Of a stretch of DNA of 64,000 bases, positions 50,801 through 59,877 are shown one piece after another. Numbering within the stretch: position 1 is the stretch's first letter; the number at the start of each line of letters is the position of its first letter. The stretch comes from Chionis minor (Eukaryota > Chordata > Aves > Charadriiformes > Chionididae). The notes beneath the pieces are model-generated. The model ran no database searches. It was not told the origin of the DNA and worked only from the letters and a program-made list of their open reading frames with translations. The stretch lies in NCBI GenBank assembly GCA_013398295.1, contig VZSF01007835.1, forward strand, positions 737,201 to 801,200, given 5' to 3'. The translations under genes were made by a program, and so were the position numbers.

Positions 50801-53800
50801 TGTTGAAACCTCACTGGTGTTTAAGTATTAATGAGAACTGTGGCTTTTCCATAGCCTGGGGTTGCTGTGGGTTGGGGTTTGTTTCACTGGGGGGTGGTTG
50901 TTTTGATAAGGAGGCACCTCACCTACTGGAGGTAGGATCAGCAGGTCTCAGATCTGCAGATGCAGTTTCCTTTCCACCTCTAAAAGGACTTCAAAATGTT
51001 TGTGTTTGCAGCCTGTCACTTCCCTCCAGCTTCCTCCTCATTTCCTGCCTCTGCAGAAATTGTGACATATCAAGGACATAATGACTGAGCTCAAAAAAAT
51101 GGTTGGATGTCTCCATGTGACACTAGTTTCTGAGGCTTAAAAAGTGTCCCTCTAACAGCAAATGTGGATTTTGCTGTAATTTCTTTTTTCAGGGCATTAA
51201 ATGGGTATTAAAATGAGAAACTCATGAAGCAGGATCACGATGGCCAAAAGTAGCTTCACCAAGCACACTTCATTCTTCGTCTTTGCAGTATCTCAGAGAG
51301 GCTGATGGAGAAGCCACCAGTACTAGACTGCCTCGGTGCTGAAGCCGCAACGTAGACTTCATACTCTCTGAGCAAATCTATCATATGATTATTTTTCTTC
51401 CACTGGAGTAGCCAAATCAGCTGAAGCAGCTAAAGCTGCCAGCATCAATATGTGTGTTGTCCCTAGGAAAAACAAACCCATGTTGCTACAGCTATACAAA
51501 AACATTGTTGTTAGGTGAAGATGTCAAGTGCTAACAGGTCGCCGTGATGTGCAGACATGTGTCAGCCCACAGGGCAGCGTTTCAAAGCACTGCCTCTGGG
51601 AACGTCACATCTTGAAGCCGGGTTGAGCTTGGCTCAAAGAGCAGGAAGGGAGAGCAGGATGAAACCGGGCGCTGTAGGGGTGACTGTTCCCCACCTGCCC
51701 TACTAACGGTTTGTGTTTTCTCCAGTGACGAGCCTGGGAAAGGTGGGTAGGAGGATGCATTTTTGCAACCCGGGGAACCTCAGGGTTTGGTAGCTGTGCT
51801 ACATTCACTCTTGGCTTCGAGCGCTCTTACCTCGCTCTGTAAATCACTTCATCAAGGGTACACGCTTGCACTTTTGAAATGGCTCTCTTGGCTAACACCT
51901 CCTGGATTCTTGTGGGAACGCTGGCATGCTTAAGGCTAATGTATATTAATGCTCGCAACACCTTGCGAAACTGAGCTGTTCATTACTATCCCTGGGGAAC
52001 GTATTTAGCATTATGGTGTGCTCTGCTTTTCCATCTTTTCATTTCCCTCCTTCCATTTGCCGGTGGGTGGAAAGAAAAATGCTTGTGCGTGACCACGCTT
52101 ACCTGTGCGCACACACATCCCCCCCCCCAGTCTGAAACGCATCATACCAAGAAAATCATGGGTGTATTGTAGTAATGGAAGATACACTGCAGGTGTTTGT
52201 CTTCCCAAGTTGCACCAAGCAGAAGAATAAAGGAGAGCTGGCCACAGAGCAGCCCAGCCGTGCAATGCTGCATTCCTCTCTTGCCTCCCTTTCTATTTGG
52301 GGTTGTGACAAGTGCTGTTGGGGGGACAAAATCCCCCATTGAGCTGCTGCCGTGCTACAAGGGGTATCTCTCTGCTCCTAGGACTGCCTGCGAGAGATTC
52401 CAGACTTACTGAAGAAGCACATGGACTTCGTCTCCTCACTGCTGGGCGTCACCATCGGCTTCATGGTAGCTATATCTGCTCCTTCGCATTTTGGCCCCAA
52501 GAGGCAGGCTCCACCAGGAGAGGTGTATCCTAAATTAGCCCCCAGAAGCTAGGATTTCAGATGACTTTGGAGACTGACAGCAGAGGAACAAGTGATGGTA
52601 GACTCCACCATGGAAATTAAAAAAGGACCAGGACCTGCCTTGGCCAGGCTGATGGCTGGAGGGGTTTCCCTGCTCCTTCACAGTTTTCCTGCCCAAACTA
52701 GGCACAGCAGCTGGGAGCAGGGAGCAGTGGGAGTGGGCTGCAGCAGTGTCTGCATTTCATTCACCCAGGCTTGCCTGCGCGCCTTTTGCTGCAAGCAAGA
52801 GGCCATGTCGCCTGGCAGACGGCTTGCACATCAAGTGGGAAGCCGGCAGCAATTGTGGAAAAAGAGATGCAGTCTAAGCTCCGTGTTTTAGGAAACTTGC
52901 TGCCTTTCCTTGCCCAGTGCTCGCTGGCTGCCTCCCAGCTCAGCCTGGGAAGTTGCTTCGTGTGGCCAGAGCTGAAAGCTCTTGAAAGTTACCGAGCACC
53001 AGCAGTGGAGCTGGAGAGCTGTGCAGAAAGGGAAGGTCTCATCCTATTAATGACCACTAACGAACCCGGTAAGGTGCATCTCAGGCAGTGGGTGGCAGAA
53101 GCACAGGATCTCAAGGAGCCGGCTGCGAAGGAAGGGAGTGGAGCATGTTGCCTGGGCTCCCTCTTTCAAAGAGGATCCTGCAGAGGAGGTGTAGGATCAT
53201 CTTCGGAGGCTGGCTTGGGTAGAAAGAGTCTGTACTGAATTTGTGAGTCTTATTTGGGTGAGGACAAAAGGAAAAAATTAAATGCTGAGAGAGGACGCTT
53301 GGTGGCTGCATGGGAATGGTCCTTTTGGAGCTGGAGATCACAGCTGATTAAAACAAGCCTGTTTGTATTCTCCTCCCACTTCTTGGCAGAGGTGTATCAC
53401 TAATTACCTCTACATGAGGACCCTGCATGTGTGGTGAAGGAGGCCAGAAAAGAGTACGTGCCAGGAGATTTATTTCTGCACCATGAAGGGAGGTTTGGTC
53501 TGCTGTGATATCACGGTGCTGCTCCCCAGCTGGGGCGACCTTTCTTGACTGCATGTGTATTTGGAGATTATTTTACTACTTGTGTCCACCTTGGCACAAT
53601 TATGGGTTGAAAGTATCTTCTCCATCTAATAAAACCCAGAGGATCAAACACTTTTGTATTTTATACTGCTAGTAGTACGTTAGGAAAACCAACAGGCACT
53701 GCTATGGAGATATAAATGTAAAGTCACGTGTGACTATTTGGTGTTGCTTTCTAATTTTTCCTCAGGTATAGGAGGAATTTCACTGCAGCTATATTCTGAA

Positions 53801-54707
53801 AAAAGCAGGAGCGTTTTTGTTATATATATATCTTTTTCACAGCTTGATGCTATAGCCAGATAAGGCGGCTATCTTTGAAGTGTGAGCGAGAGGAAATCTC
53901 TCTGCACGGTTTACTATTGTGATGGCAGGATGCAAAGGAAGCGCACAACAAGGGCTGTAGCTGCTCTGATGTCACTGTTCCTCGGCCAACAACGCCCATA
54001 TGTCCCCAGATCAAGCTGCAAGCAAAGGCACTTGCACATTAAGGCAGGCTTTTAGGAAAGGGCACATCGTTGCAGCCATTGTTATCCTTCCCACAGCAGC
54101 TTTATCTTTGCCTGTGTAAATCCTGATGTGGGATTTGGGTTTTGTTAGGGTCTTTTTTTGTTGGGTGGGTTTTTTTTTTTACTCCAAACAACACATGAGG
54201 TTTGGGTTTTTTTTCTCCCTATGTTATCTTTACAAAAGGCTATTATTATGAGAGAGAGATGTTTGTTTGCTTAGAGGAATGTTTTGTCGCAGGAATTTGA
54301 AATCTGAATTTCCTGGTTCCATCTCATTTATCGGTATTTTTAGGACTGGGCTTGAGCTGTACTGTGCTAATTCCAATCAGCTGCTTTAACCACATGTTGA
54401 GTGTTGGGATTTTTTTTCTCCCATGTTGGCACTGATGTTCACTGTTTTACTGGAAAACAGCTCTCTTAAGAAAAATGTGACATCCTGATACATAAATTCA
54501 GAAATGCCAATGGTGGACTAACAGATAATATTTATGATCGCTTATTTGCACAGGTGGAGCATCATAATCAGTTTGGTGTTTGTGTGCCTGTCTCGTTTAC
54601 TTCCCTTTTAGGTTTATGGAATGATCCTGACTTCATTCCTCTGGTTCTCCATCCACTTCAGCAGCAACCTGGACCGAAAAGGCAAATATATCCTGCGAGA
54701 GAGGTAG
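23817..54707 (+). CDS. TSPAN32: TSPAN32 (TSSC6/PHEMX) tetraspanin, eight coding exons
   Basis: Four-pass membrane protein that organises tetraspanin microdomains. Mammalian TSPAN32 is largely haematopoietic and is known to dampen T-cell proliferation and support platelet integrin signalling. Coding exons: 23817-23864, 25944-26058, 27378-27475, 34506-34580, 49025-49126, 50654-50746, 52382-52465 and 54612-54707, giving 236 residues with every junction in frame and GT-AG. TM1 is about residues 8-29, TM2 56-76, TM3 88-105 and TM4 194-220. The large loop holds the tetraspanin CCG motif (149-151) plus Cys167 and Cys179, the two-disulphide minimum. N-glycosylation sequons lie at N40 and N131. Diagnostic blocks shared with mammalian TSPAN32 are AKC/TKCQ-LV, SAAATVRE, D-YDLVYE, FLCCGK-SPF and LDRKGKY. 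The bird protein stops just after RKGKY, whereas human TSPAN32 has a longer cytoplasmic tail, so a further 3' exon cannot be fully excluded. Divergent neighbour of ASCL2, as in human. Confidence 0.92.
25944..26058 (+). CDS. TSPAN32: TSPAN32 coding exon 2
   Basis: 115 bases after a TTTTCCAG acceptor, ending at a CAG/GTAGGT donor, phase 1. It encodes the rest of TM1 and the small extracellular loop with the NIS glycosylation sequon (residues 17-54 plus one base). Confidence 0.9.
27064..27101 (+). promoter_or_regulatory. Candidate haematopoietic enhancer core: GATA + RUNX motifs
   Basis: In 38 bases of intron 2 there are CTTATCAG (a GATA site on the minus strand), TTGACAG (MEIS/TGIF-like) and TGTGGTCTG (RUNX consensus). 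This is the motif combination typical of blood-cell enhancers, inside a haematopoietic gene and about 280 bases before exon 3. Short motifs also occur by chance, so this is a hypothesis. Confidence 0.3.
27378..27475 (+). CDS. TSPAN32: TSPAN32 coding exon 3
   Basis: 98 bases after a CTTCCAG acceptor, ending with a GTGCGT donor. It encodes TM2 and the short inner loop containing SSAATVRES, a signature of this tetraspanin (residues 55-87). Confidence 0.92.
29046..29086 (+). repeat. (CCTCT)n microsatellite
   Basis: About eight uninterrupted CCTCT units immediately before the intronic CpG island. A likely length-polymorphic simple repeat. Confidence 0.9.
29150..29525. promoter_or_regulatory. CpG island in TSPAN32 intron 3
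   Basis: About 375 bases sharply richer in G, C and CpG than the flanking intron, with a G-run block (29290-29350) able to form G-quadruplexes. In birds such islands normally mark promoters, yet no known exon starts here. It may be an alternative TSPAN32 promoter, the start of a non-coding RNA, or an intragenic island. No start codon context resembling a tetraspanin was found. Confidence 0.5.
31011..31031 (+). repeat. A-tract of 21 bases
   Basis: Follows the letters AAT, so that AATAAA is formed at its start. No retrocopy of a gene could be recognised upstream and no target-site duplication was seen, so it is listed as simple repeat only. Confidence 0.7.
34173..34195 (+). repeat. T-tract of 23 bases followed by an ambiguous base
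   Basis: A long T homopolymer with a single N at 34214, 19 bases further on. The ambiguity most likely reflects poor read quality after the homopolymer. It lies in intron 3 and does not touch exon 4. Confidence 0.85.
34506..34580 (+). CDS. TSPAN32: TSPAN32 coding exon 4
   Basis: 75 bases (25 codons, residues 88-112) after a TCCTCAG acceptor and before a GTAAGC donor. It encodes TM3 ([18 protein letters not shown]) and the start of the large extracellular loop. Confidence 0.9.
36151..36230 (+). mobile_element. Old CR1 LINE 3'UTR remnant
   Basis: The phrase CTGCTGGATCAGACCAAAGG, followed by CCCAGTCTGAGACA and later ACTGTTGGCCAA, resembles the conserved 3'UTR of ancient amniote CR1 elements (the 'GGGTCAGACCAAAGGTCC...' type). 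It is diverged and partial, and clearly older than the CR1 copy 0.5 kb downstream. Identified from memory of the family. Confidence 0.5.
36765..37535 (+). mobile_element. CR1 LINE, 3' end with decayed reverse-transcriptase C-terminus
   Basis: 5'-truncated avian CR1. The C-terminal part of its ORF2 product is readable ([36 protein letters not shown], then in another frame [13 protein letters not shown] and [10 protein letters not shown]) and is broken by frameshifts and stops. It ends in the standard CR1 3'UTR (GGTCCCTTCCAACCCTGGTG) and an octamer tail of GATTCTGT repeats at 37520-37535. It cannot code for a working enzyme. It lies in the sense orientation in TSPAN32 intron 4. Confidence 0.93.
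43190..43237 (+). repeat. A-tract and (TG/TA)n microsatellite
   Basis: An A-run followed by TGTATGTATGTGTATATAATATATATA-like alternating purine-pyrimidine DNA. Simple repeat in intron 4. Confidence 0.75.
49025..49126 (+). CDS. TSPAN32: TSPAN32 coding exon 5
   Basis: 102 bases (34 codons, residues 113-146) after a CTTCGCAG acceptor and before a GTAAGT donor. It forms the helical A/B part of the large loop ([16 protein letters not shown]) and carries the NTS sequon at residue 131. Confidence 0.92.
50654..50746 (+). CDS. TSPAN32: TSPAN32 coding exon 6
   Basis: 93 bases (31 codons, residues 147-177) after a CTCTTCCAG acceptor and before a GTAAGG donor. It contains FLCCGK, the invariant tetraspanin CCG motif, and Cys167. 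An internal CAG/GTGCGC could act as an alternative donor and would shorten the loop by six residues. Confidence 0.93.
52382..52465 (+). CDS. TSPAN32: TSPAN32 coding exon 7
   Basis: 84 bases (28 codons, residues 178-205) after a GCTCCTAG acceptor and before a GTAGCT donor. It starts DCLREI with the last loop cysteine (179) and runs into TM4 ([12 protein letters not shown]). Confidence 0.92.
54612..54707 (+). CDS. TSPAN32: TSPAN32 coding exon 8 and stop
   Basis: After a CCTTTTAG acceptor it encodes the second half of TM4 ([16 protein letters not shown]) and the short cytoplasmic tail [15 protein letters not shown], then TAG at 54705-54707. A weak AG/GTAGAA donor overlaps the stop, so a variant with a longer tail is conceivable. 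Confidence 0.9.
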   Translation, partial: VYGMILTSFLWFSIHFSSNLDRKGKYILRER

Positions 54708-56514
54708 AAACCTGCTGCCTGGGCATCCCTACCAGGTAGAGGCAGCTTTTGGTGCAGGAAGACGTCTGAAGTCACAAAATTCCCTGGGAAGGTGTTGTGT
54801 GGGGTCAGGTGGTGGGACGTGTGTCACACGTTTCCCCTTCCTGCACTACGAGCTGCTGTGCATTTCCAAGCCGCTCAGGGCGGATGATACTCTGCAGAGG
54901 AGCAGTCCCACACCTTCACCAAAAATGGACAAGTACTGAGACGTGCACCTGGGCTTGGACATGCAGATCGCCTTGCCGGGGGACGTACGGGCTGTAGTTC
55001 TACAAGCAGCACACAAAGAGCCCCTTAGGACAAAAATGGAGAGAGAAGCCCAGCAAAAATCACAGCGTTAAACCAAGTTTGTCTTGCACTGTCATCTGAG
55101 CACCTCCCTGTGACCTCCAGAGATGCAGTGTTTCTAGGAAAGTGGCTTTGGATGACAGCCCAGGACTGATCTTTTGCTATCAGTAAATACGTGGACACAA
55201 AGTGTGTCATTGCTGATAGGAAATGTGCTCTTCCTGGCCTGGACACTCATAATGATTGACTTTGGGCATGTTTCTGATCATGCTGGGGTATGTAGGCATT
55301 CATCAACTGTCAACTGTTTTTCCCCTGTTTTCAAATATTGCCCTATTTACAGAGCTTTTGGTAGAGATCGGGGGGGGATCAGAAAGCAGTGCATGAGCTT
55401 TGAAAATGACCAGCATAAGGAGATATCCCTCTGCTATTCCCCCTTGCTAATGCAATACACCATTATTTTTTGATTCTTAGGATTTAGGCAGCTTCCTAGA
55501 GCTTGATGCCACACTGATTTCACAGGGGCTTGTTCAACGTTCAGCCTTAGCGCTGTGTTTACCTAGTTTTGCTAACCCACTGTGCTGCTGTGCAATACAA
55601 AAGGACTTTGATATTGCACATACACGCAGGACCGAAGTTTAAATCTGTAAGAGAGCAGGACTGATCTCCAGCCAGGTCAAACAATACAATGTCCAGCTCC
55701 ACATCCTCTCTACATCACCTTATCAATGATAAACAGAAATTTAAAAAGCCTCAATCAGCTGAAGAACTCAGCGCTCAGTCTAGCTCAAAAGCTGGCTTCC
55801 CTGGAGTGCTTTGCCCTCATTGCAAGGAGGCAGAGCTGTTTCTGAGCTGAAACCCATCATTGCAATAGACTTAGCACCTGCTGGAAAACCTGCTGTAAAC
55901 TATATGGCAATGTGAAATGTCTGTTGAATCAACAACAGCCTCCACTCCTCTCCTTCGTTGTGGCTTTTAGCTATGAAAAACAGGAAGTAGCAATTGCTTA
56001 TGGAGATAAATGTGGAACACCCTCCATGCTGATGTTAAGGACTGGTCCTGTCCCTCAGGCAGGGGCTGTTACATGCACAAGAACAGCAGTACAGCCTGCA
56101 GCACCTGGTTAGCATTTTGAACATGGCTGCAAATGTCTTGCATTGGGGAAAAAAAATTGCTCTGGGGGGAGGGAAAGGGCTAGTGCTCCTCATCCCACTC
56201 CCTTGGAACCAGCGAAGTTTCACTATTGACTTCGCTGGAAGCAGGATTGTGTTCAAACCTCTCCAAAGTATTACTCAAACTACCTCCTGGCAGTCACAAA
56301 CACGCCTTAGTCTAACAGGGATTTAGTGGTGATACGCACTTGGCAACACACCCGCTTTCTAGCAGTGGGGAAAGATTCACTTGTGTGTACTGTTAAGTAT
56401 ATCGCTCTCTGGAGGGAGACAATCTCCCTTGTGAGCTCCAGCTGCTATTGTCCAGGCCATTGCTATTGTTATTCCTCAGGCCAGCTGGCAGCTCGTGTGA
56501 CTCATGGTGGCTTC

Positions 56515-56520
56515 AATAAA
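56515..56520 (+). terminator. Candidate poly(A) signal, TSPAN32 side
   Basis: First AATAAA downstream of the TSPAN32 stop codon on the plus strand. A moderately T/GT-rich stretch follows. Use by TSPAN32 is inferred only from position. Confidence 0.3.
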
Positions 56521-56851
56521 GATGAATTTCTTGCAAAAGGCCTTCGTTCCTTCTCTTTTTCTGCCGTGTGTGAGGCTGCCTGCATTGCTCGGGGGTTTGC
56601 GTCATGGAAAGCCCTCAGTAATTCTTTCAGTGCTGGGAAGAGATATTCCCTGGGCAGCTGGTGCTCGCCTGTCCCAGCAGCCAGTGTGCCTTAGCACCCA
56701 GAAGAAGAAGATGGTGTTGGCCCATTGGAGGAAAAGGAGCTGCTCATCAGCCTCATCCTATCCTCGCTCAGCTGCTGGGGCAGCAGGCAGGTACCCTGCG
56801 AGGAGTAACGCAAGCAGGGGCAGGGAAAAAAGCTTAAGGATGTGTTCAAGC

Positions 56852-56857
56852 AATAAA
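56852..56857 (+). terminator. Second candidate poly(A) signal, TSPAN32 side
   Basis: AATAAA preceded by A/G-rich DNA, about 110 bases before a CR1 copy. Alternative end for TSPAN32 transcripts. Confidence 0.3.
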
Positions 56858-56968
56858 GACTGGAGTATTTATATGAAAGAAATCTCTACGGTTTCACTTT
56901 TTTAAACGCTAGGTAGTCAGGTCTTGCCCACCACTCTGTGTTGGCTGGACAACTGATGATGTTGGATA

Positions 56969-57183
56969 GGTTGGATATTAGGAAAAACTTCTTTACCACA
57001 AGGGTTACCAAGCATTGGAACAGGCTGCCCAGGGAGGTGGTGGAATCGCGGTCCCTGGAGGTATTTAAAAGACAGGTAAACGTGGTGCTGAGGGACATGG
57101 TTTAGGGGTGGTTTTGGCATAGGTTTATGGTTGGACTCTATGATCTTGAAGGTCTCTTCCAACCCAAGCGATTCTATGTTCTG
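56969..57183 (+). mobile_element. CR1 LINE 3' end, short copy
   Basis: A 5'-truncated CR1 of about 215 bases. It starts in the ATTAGGAAAAACTTCTTTAC block, includes the decayed [14 protein letters not shown] coding remnant (GGAACAGGCTGCCCAGGGAG), and ends in AACCCAAGCGATTCTATG, the usual CR1 3' end. Same orientation as the other two copies. Confidence 0.92.
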
Positions 57184-57600
57184 CTGTATCAAGAAACATT
57201 GGAGATCCAGCAAATCAGTGAAGTCTGTGTTATCGGTGTGGGTTACGTGCATAAGCCTCATCAACGAGTAGAAAAGAGCTCTGTTAAAACTTCACCACCA
57301 GGACTGCTAAAGCTTTAGGTACTTCTCCTTCCTGGGTCAATGTAAAGGGATGATTATGGACAGAAGTGGCGCATAAATGACAAAAAAACCTGAAAGGCTA
57401 TCGTATCTCCCTCCTCAGCTCTCATTTCCCTTGAAACGCTTGTCACCACTGAAACTTCACTGGAAGAAGCAGGCACCTTTCCACCACTGGCCATACAGGT
57501 GTGCGTAGCTGCTGTTTTCACATCTCTGTGATGATTTTTTTGCTGCTTGCAGCAGGGGTGAGAACATGACCTGCACCAAACCATCTCACATGGGAATAAT

Positions 57601-57670
57601 GCGCCTGGAGAGTCATCATTTCTGCTTTGCAATAAGCGCCTGGAGAGTCATCATTTCTTCTTCCCAGTAA
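57601..57670 (+). repeat. 35-bp tandem duplication, two copies
   Basis: Copy 1 is 57601-57635 and copy 2 is 57636-57670, both starting GCGCCTGGAGAGTCATCATT; 31 of 35 positions agree by eye. A local tandem duplication that has begun to diverge. Confidence 0.8.
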
Positions 57671-58551
57671 GCAGCAGATTGGAAGACTGCAGTTTCTTGT
57701 CCCAGGGAGCTGGAAGTTCCCTTTCTCCCTCTGACAGCCGACCATGGGGTTTGTACAAAATACTCCAACAAACTATAATTAAAAAAAAAAAGGCAAAACT
57801 TGTTCTGTATGTACCTGCTGGCCATCTCATGATCTTTATTCCCATTTCACCCATTGCTGGAGTTCTCTGGCAAGCGGCAGCACCTTTAGTGAGTGGGTGG
57901 CAGCGCTGTGCCCGGCTGGACGTGCTCTTCTACCAGAGCTCATGCTGTGTGTAGCAGCAGGGGATCCCGCTGCCCTGTGATGGCATCCCATTGTCGTTCT
58001 CAGGAGCAGGACAGAGGATACCTTTGACTCCTCAGTTTTTAGAAACCTGTTACAGAAAAGTGCAGCGTTACCATTTCATTCGCAGTCACAGAAATGGCAG
58101 CACCCAGGGATGGCTGGATGGAAGCTGTGAGGCGGGCAGGCATGGAGTGGGTGGTTTTACACCTGTGCCAACAAAAAAATCTCTGTCCTGCAGTCAACGT
58201 GCTTGCACATTGTTGCTAATTTGCTGCTTGCTATGGGCAAATTACAGCTCTTGTGAAAGCAGAGCAAAAGCCCAGGAACCTATTTGTAAGTGCCGCTGAG
58301 TTTTACCCCATGTTGAGAAGAGCAAGAGAGAGATTTTTGTCGGGAGAAGCGTATAGATTTGAGCAGTGGGGATGCAAAGCCAGCAGCTGGGCTAGGAAAC
58401 ACCTGCGGACCTGCTGAGCCTTCCCAGGGCTTGCAGAAGGGGAAGTGGCTGTTGTAAGTATGTCAACACCCAAACACCGGTAGGAAAGAAATCCTTATTT
58501 ATCTAGGCATAGGCAAGAGCGCAAAAAAAATAATTTCAAGAGAGACCAAAG

Positions 58552-59142
58552 GTGCAAAGTTCAATATTTAATTGCGAATTGGCTCCAATTAATTGTCAAG
58601 TAAGCTCCAGAGATTATCAATTGGTTCCGCTAAGGTCACCTGGGCAATCACGGTTTGCCCTCTCTATGGGTACGAGCTGCCCCGTGCTCCTGCGTTACCC
58701 TTTTCTTCTCATTTTAGGCAACCCCCCAGCTCTGTCTAGGGACATGGGAAGAGGGAGCAACCGAAGGCCGGGTGACTACCTACGGGCCTGGGGAGCATCA
58801 GCCCATGGCAGCTGCAAGAAACCTTTTGTGCTGCTCTTCGTCCTCCGCTGCCCACGCACCGCTCAGGTCCTGCTCTGCCAGCGTGAGCACCAGCTTCCCC
58901 ACAGGCTTTACGTGGGGCTCACCGTGTGCCTGTGGGTGGCCCAGCCAGAGCTTGCTTACGATCCAGGAAAGCTTTCCAAGCAGATGCTCCTTCTCCTATG
59001 TACTTCTCATGCAGAACCACAGGTGAGCAGGGTGCAGCTTTGCGCAGCAGCCGAGAATGCTCAAGGGCTTCTGCGAATCGGGTTTTTCAGTAGCTGGAAA
59101 AAGCCTGAGGAGCTCAGAGCACGTGTGAAAAGCACCGGTTAA
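58552..59142 (+). other. Unassigned 196-codon open frame with splice-like and poly(A)-like signals
   Basis: An open frame beginning MQSSIFNCELAPINC with no recognisable domain. Inside it lie a good acceptor (pyrimidine tract plus ATTTTAG before 58719) and a good donor (CACAG/GTGAGC at about 59021). AATAAA follows at 59325 with GT-rich DNA behind it. It might be an exon or a non-coding transcript of the CD81 5' region. Coding status is not established. Confidence 0.2.
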
Positions 59143-59324
59143 GCAATTCACTGACTCCGTAGCAGGATTTGGTGATGAGGAGAGTGGGACTCTTTCAGAC
59201 TTGTGACATGCTGGCTTGGGTCCAGAATGTTTTGCTATTTCCTGCCCTATTTGACTGCATGTCTGACAGTTCCCGCTGCTGGCAAAATATAACTTCCTCA
59301 TGCAACAGCCCCTTTGTTGTCCCT

Positions 59325-59330
59325 AAATAA
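59325..59330 (+). terminator. Poly(A)-like signal with GT-rich downstream element
   Basis: AATAAA followed about 18 bases later by CTGGTGTG, the arrangement of a working vertebrate poly(A) site. No known gene ends here, so it may belong to an unrecognised transcript or be fortuitous. Confidence 0.25.
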
Positions 59331-59801
59331 AGGTTCTTTACCTGGTGTGCAAAAAACCAGTCAACACGCTGAGTCAACACATTTGTCTTTATATCGATTC
59401 TGCAGAACCTGGTGCTGGGCGTTTAACAACAGCCAACACACCACACATTTCTAATACTTATAGTGATAAGATACAGCTGATTGGTGAGCTACGGTTCCTT
59501 TACCATCCTTCATCATACAGCTGCATTCCAGTTAACGTTTTAAATGTTTTGGGATAATAATAATAATAAATAATTTGCATGCTCATTATTTACAAGAGGG
59601 TGTGTGTTTTAGTATTATAATCTCCTAAGATTCCTCTCAGACACACTCTTATCTAAACGCCATTCCAAAGACTATACGTCTTGTCATCCTCTACTTATGT
59701 CAGTGACTGGAGCGTACCCCCCCATTGGGCCTTGTTCGCCTCCGGTAAGCTCTTGGTATGGTAATCCTTCAACAACTTAATGTCTTTGATCTAAGTTTGG
59801 G

Positions 59802-59877
59802 TTAATTGTTTCTACTTCTAGACCAGATGGATGTACAAGGACACAACTAAATTTAATTGTTTCTACATCTAGTCCAG
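59802..59877 (+). repeat. Pair of 25-bp direct repeats
   Basis: Units at 59802-59826 and 59853-59877 both begin TTAATTGTTTCTAC and match at 23 of 25 positions, 51 bases apart. The surrounding AT-rich DNA (about 59.35-60.0 kb) has an LTR-like look, but I cannot name an element. Confidence 0.7.

Larger units (their letters stand above)
49127..54611 (+). other. TSPAN32: TSPAN32 introns 5, 6 and 7
   Basis: Introns of 1527, 1635 and 2146 bases around exons 6 and 7. Only short simple repeats were seen (AG/TA near 49.40 kb, TA near 53.82 kb). No other coding signal. Confidence 0.75.
54708..56870 (+). other. TSPAN32: TSPAN32 3' untranslated or flanking region
   Basis: No coding exon follows the stop codon. 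The first canonical AATAAA signals on the plus strand are at 56515-56520 and 56852-56857, which would give a 3'UTR of roughly 1.8 or 2.15 kb. A shorter 3'UTR using a variant signal is equally possible. Confidence 0.45.

Noticed and set aside
50185..50814. 209-codon minus-strand open frame
   Set aside because: It overlaps TSPAN32 exon 6 on the opposite strand and has no recognisable features.
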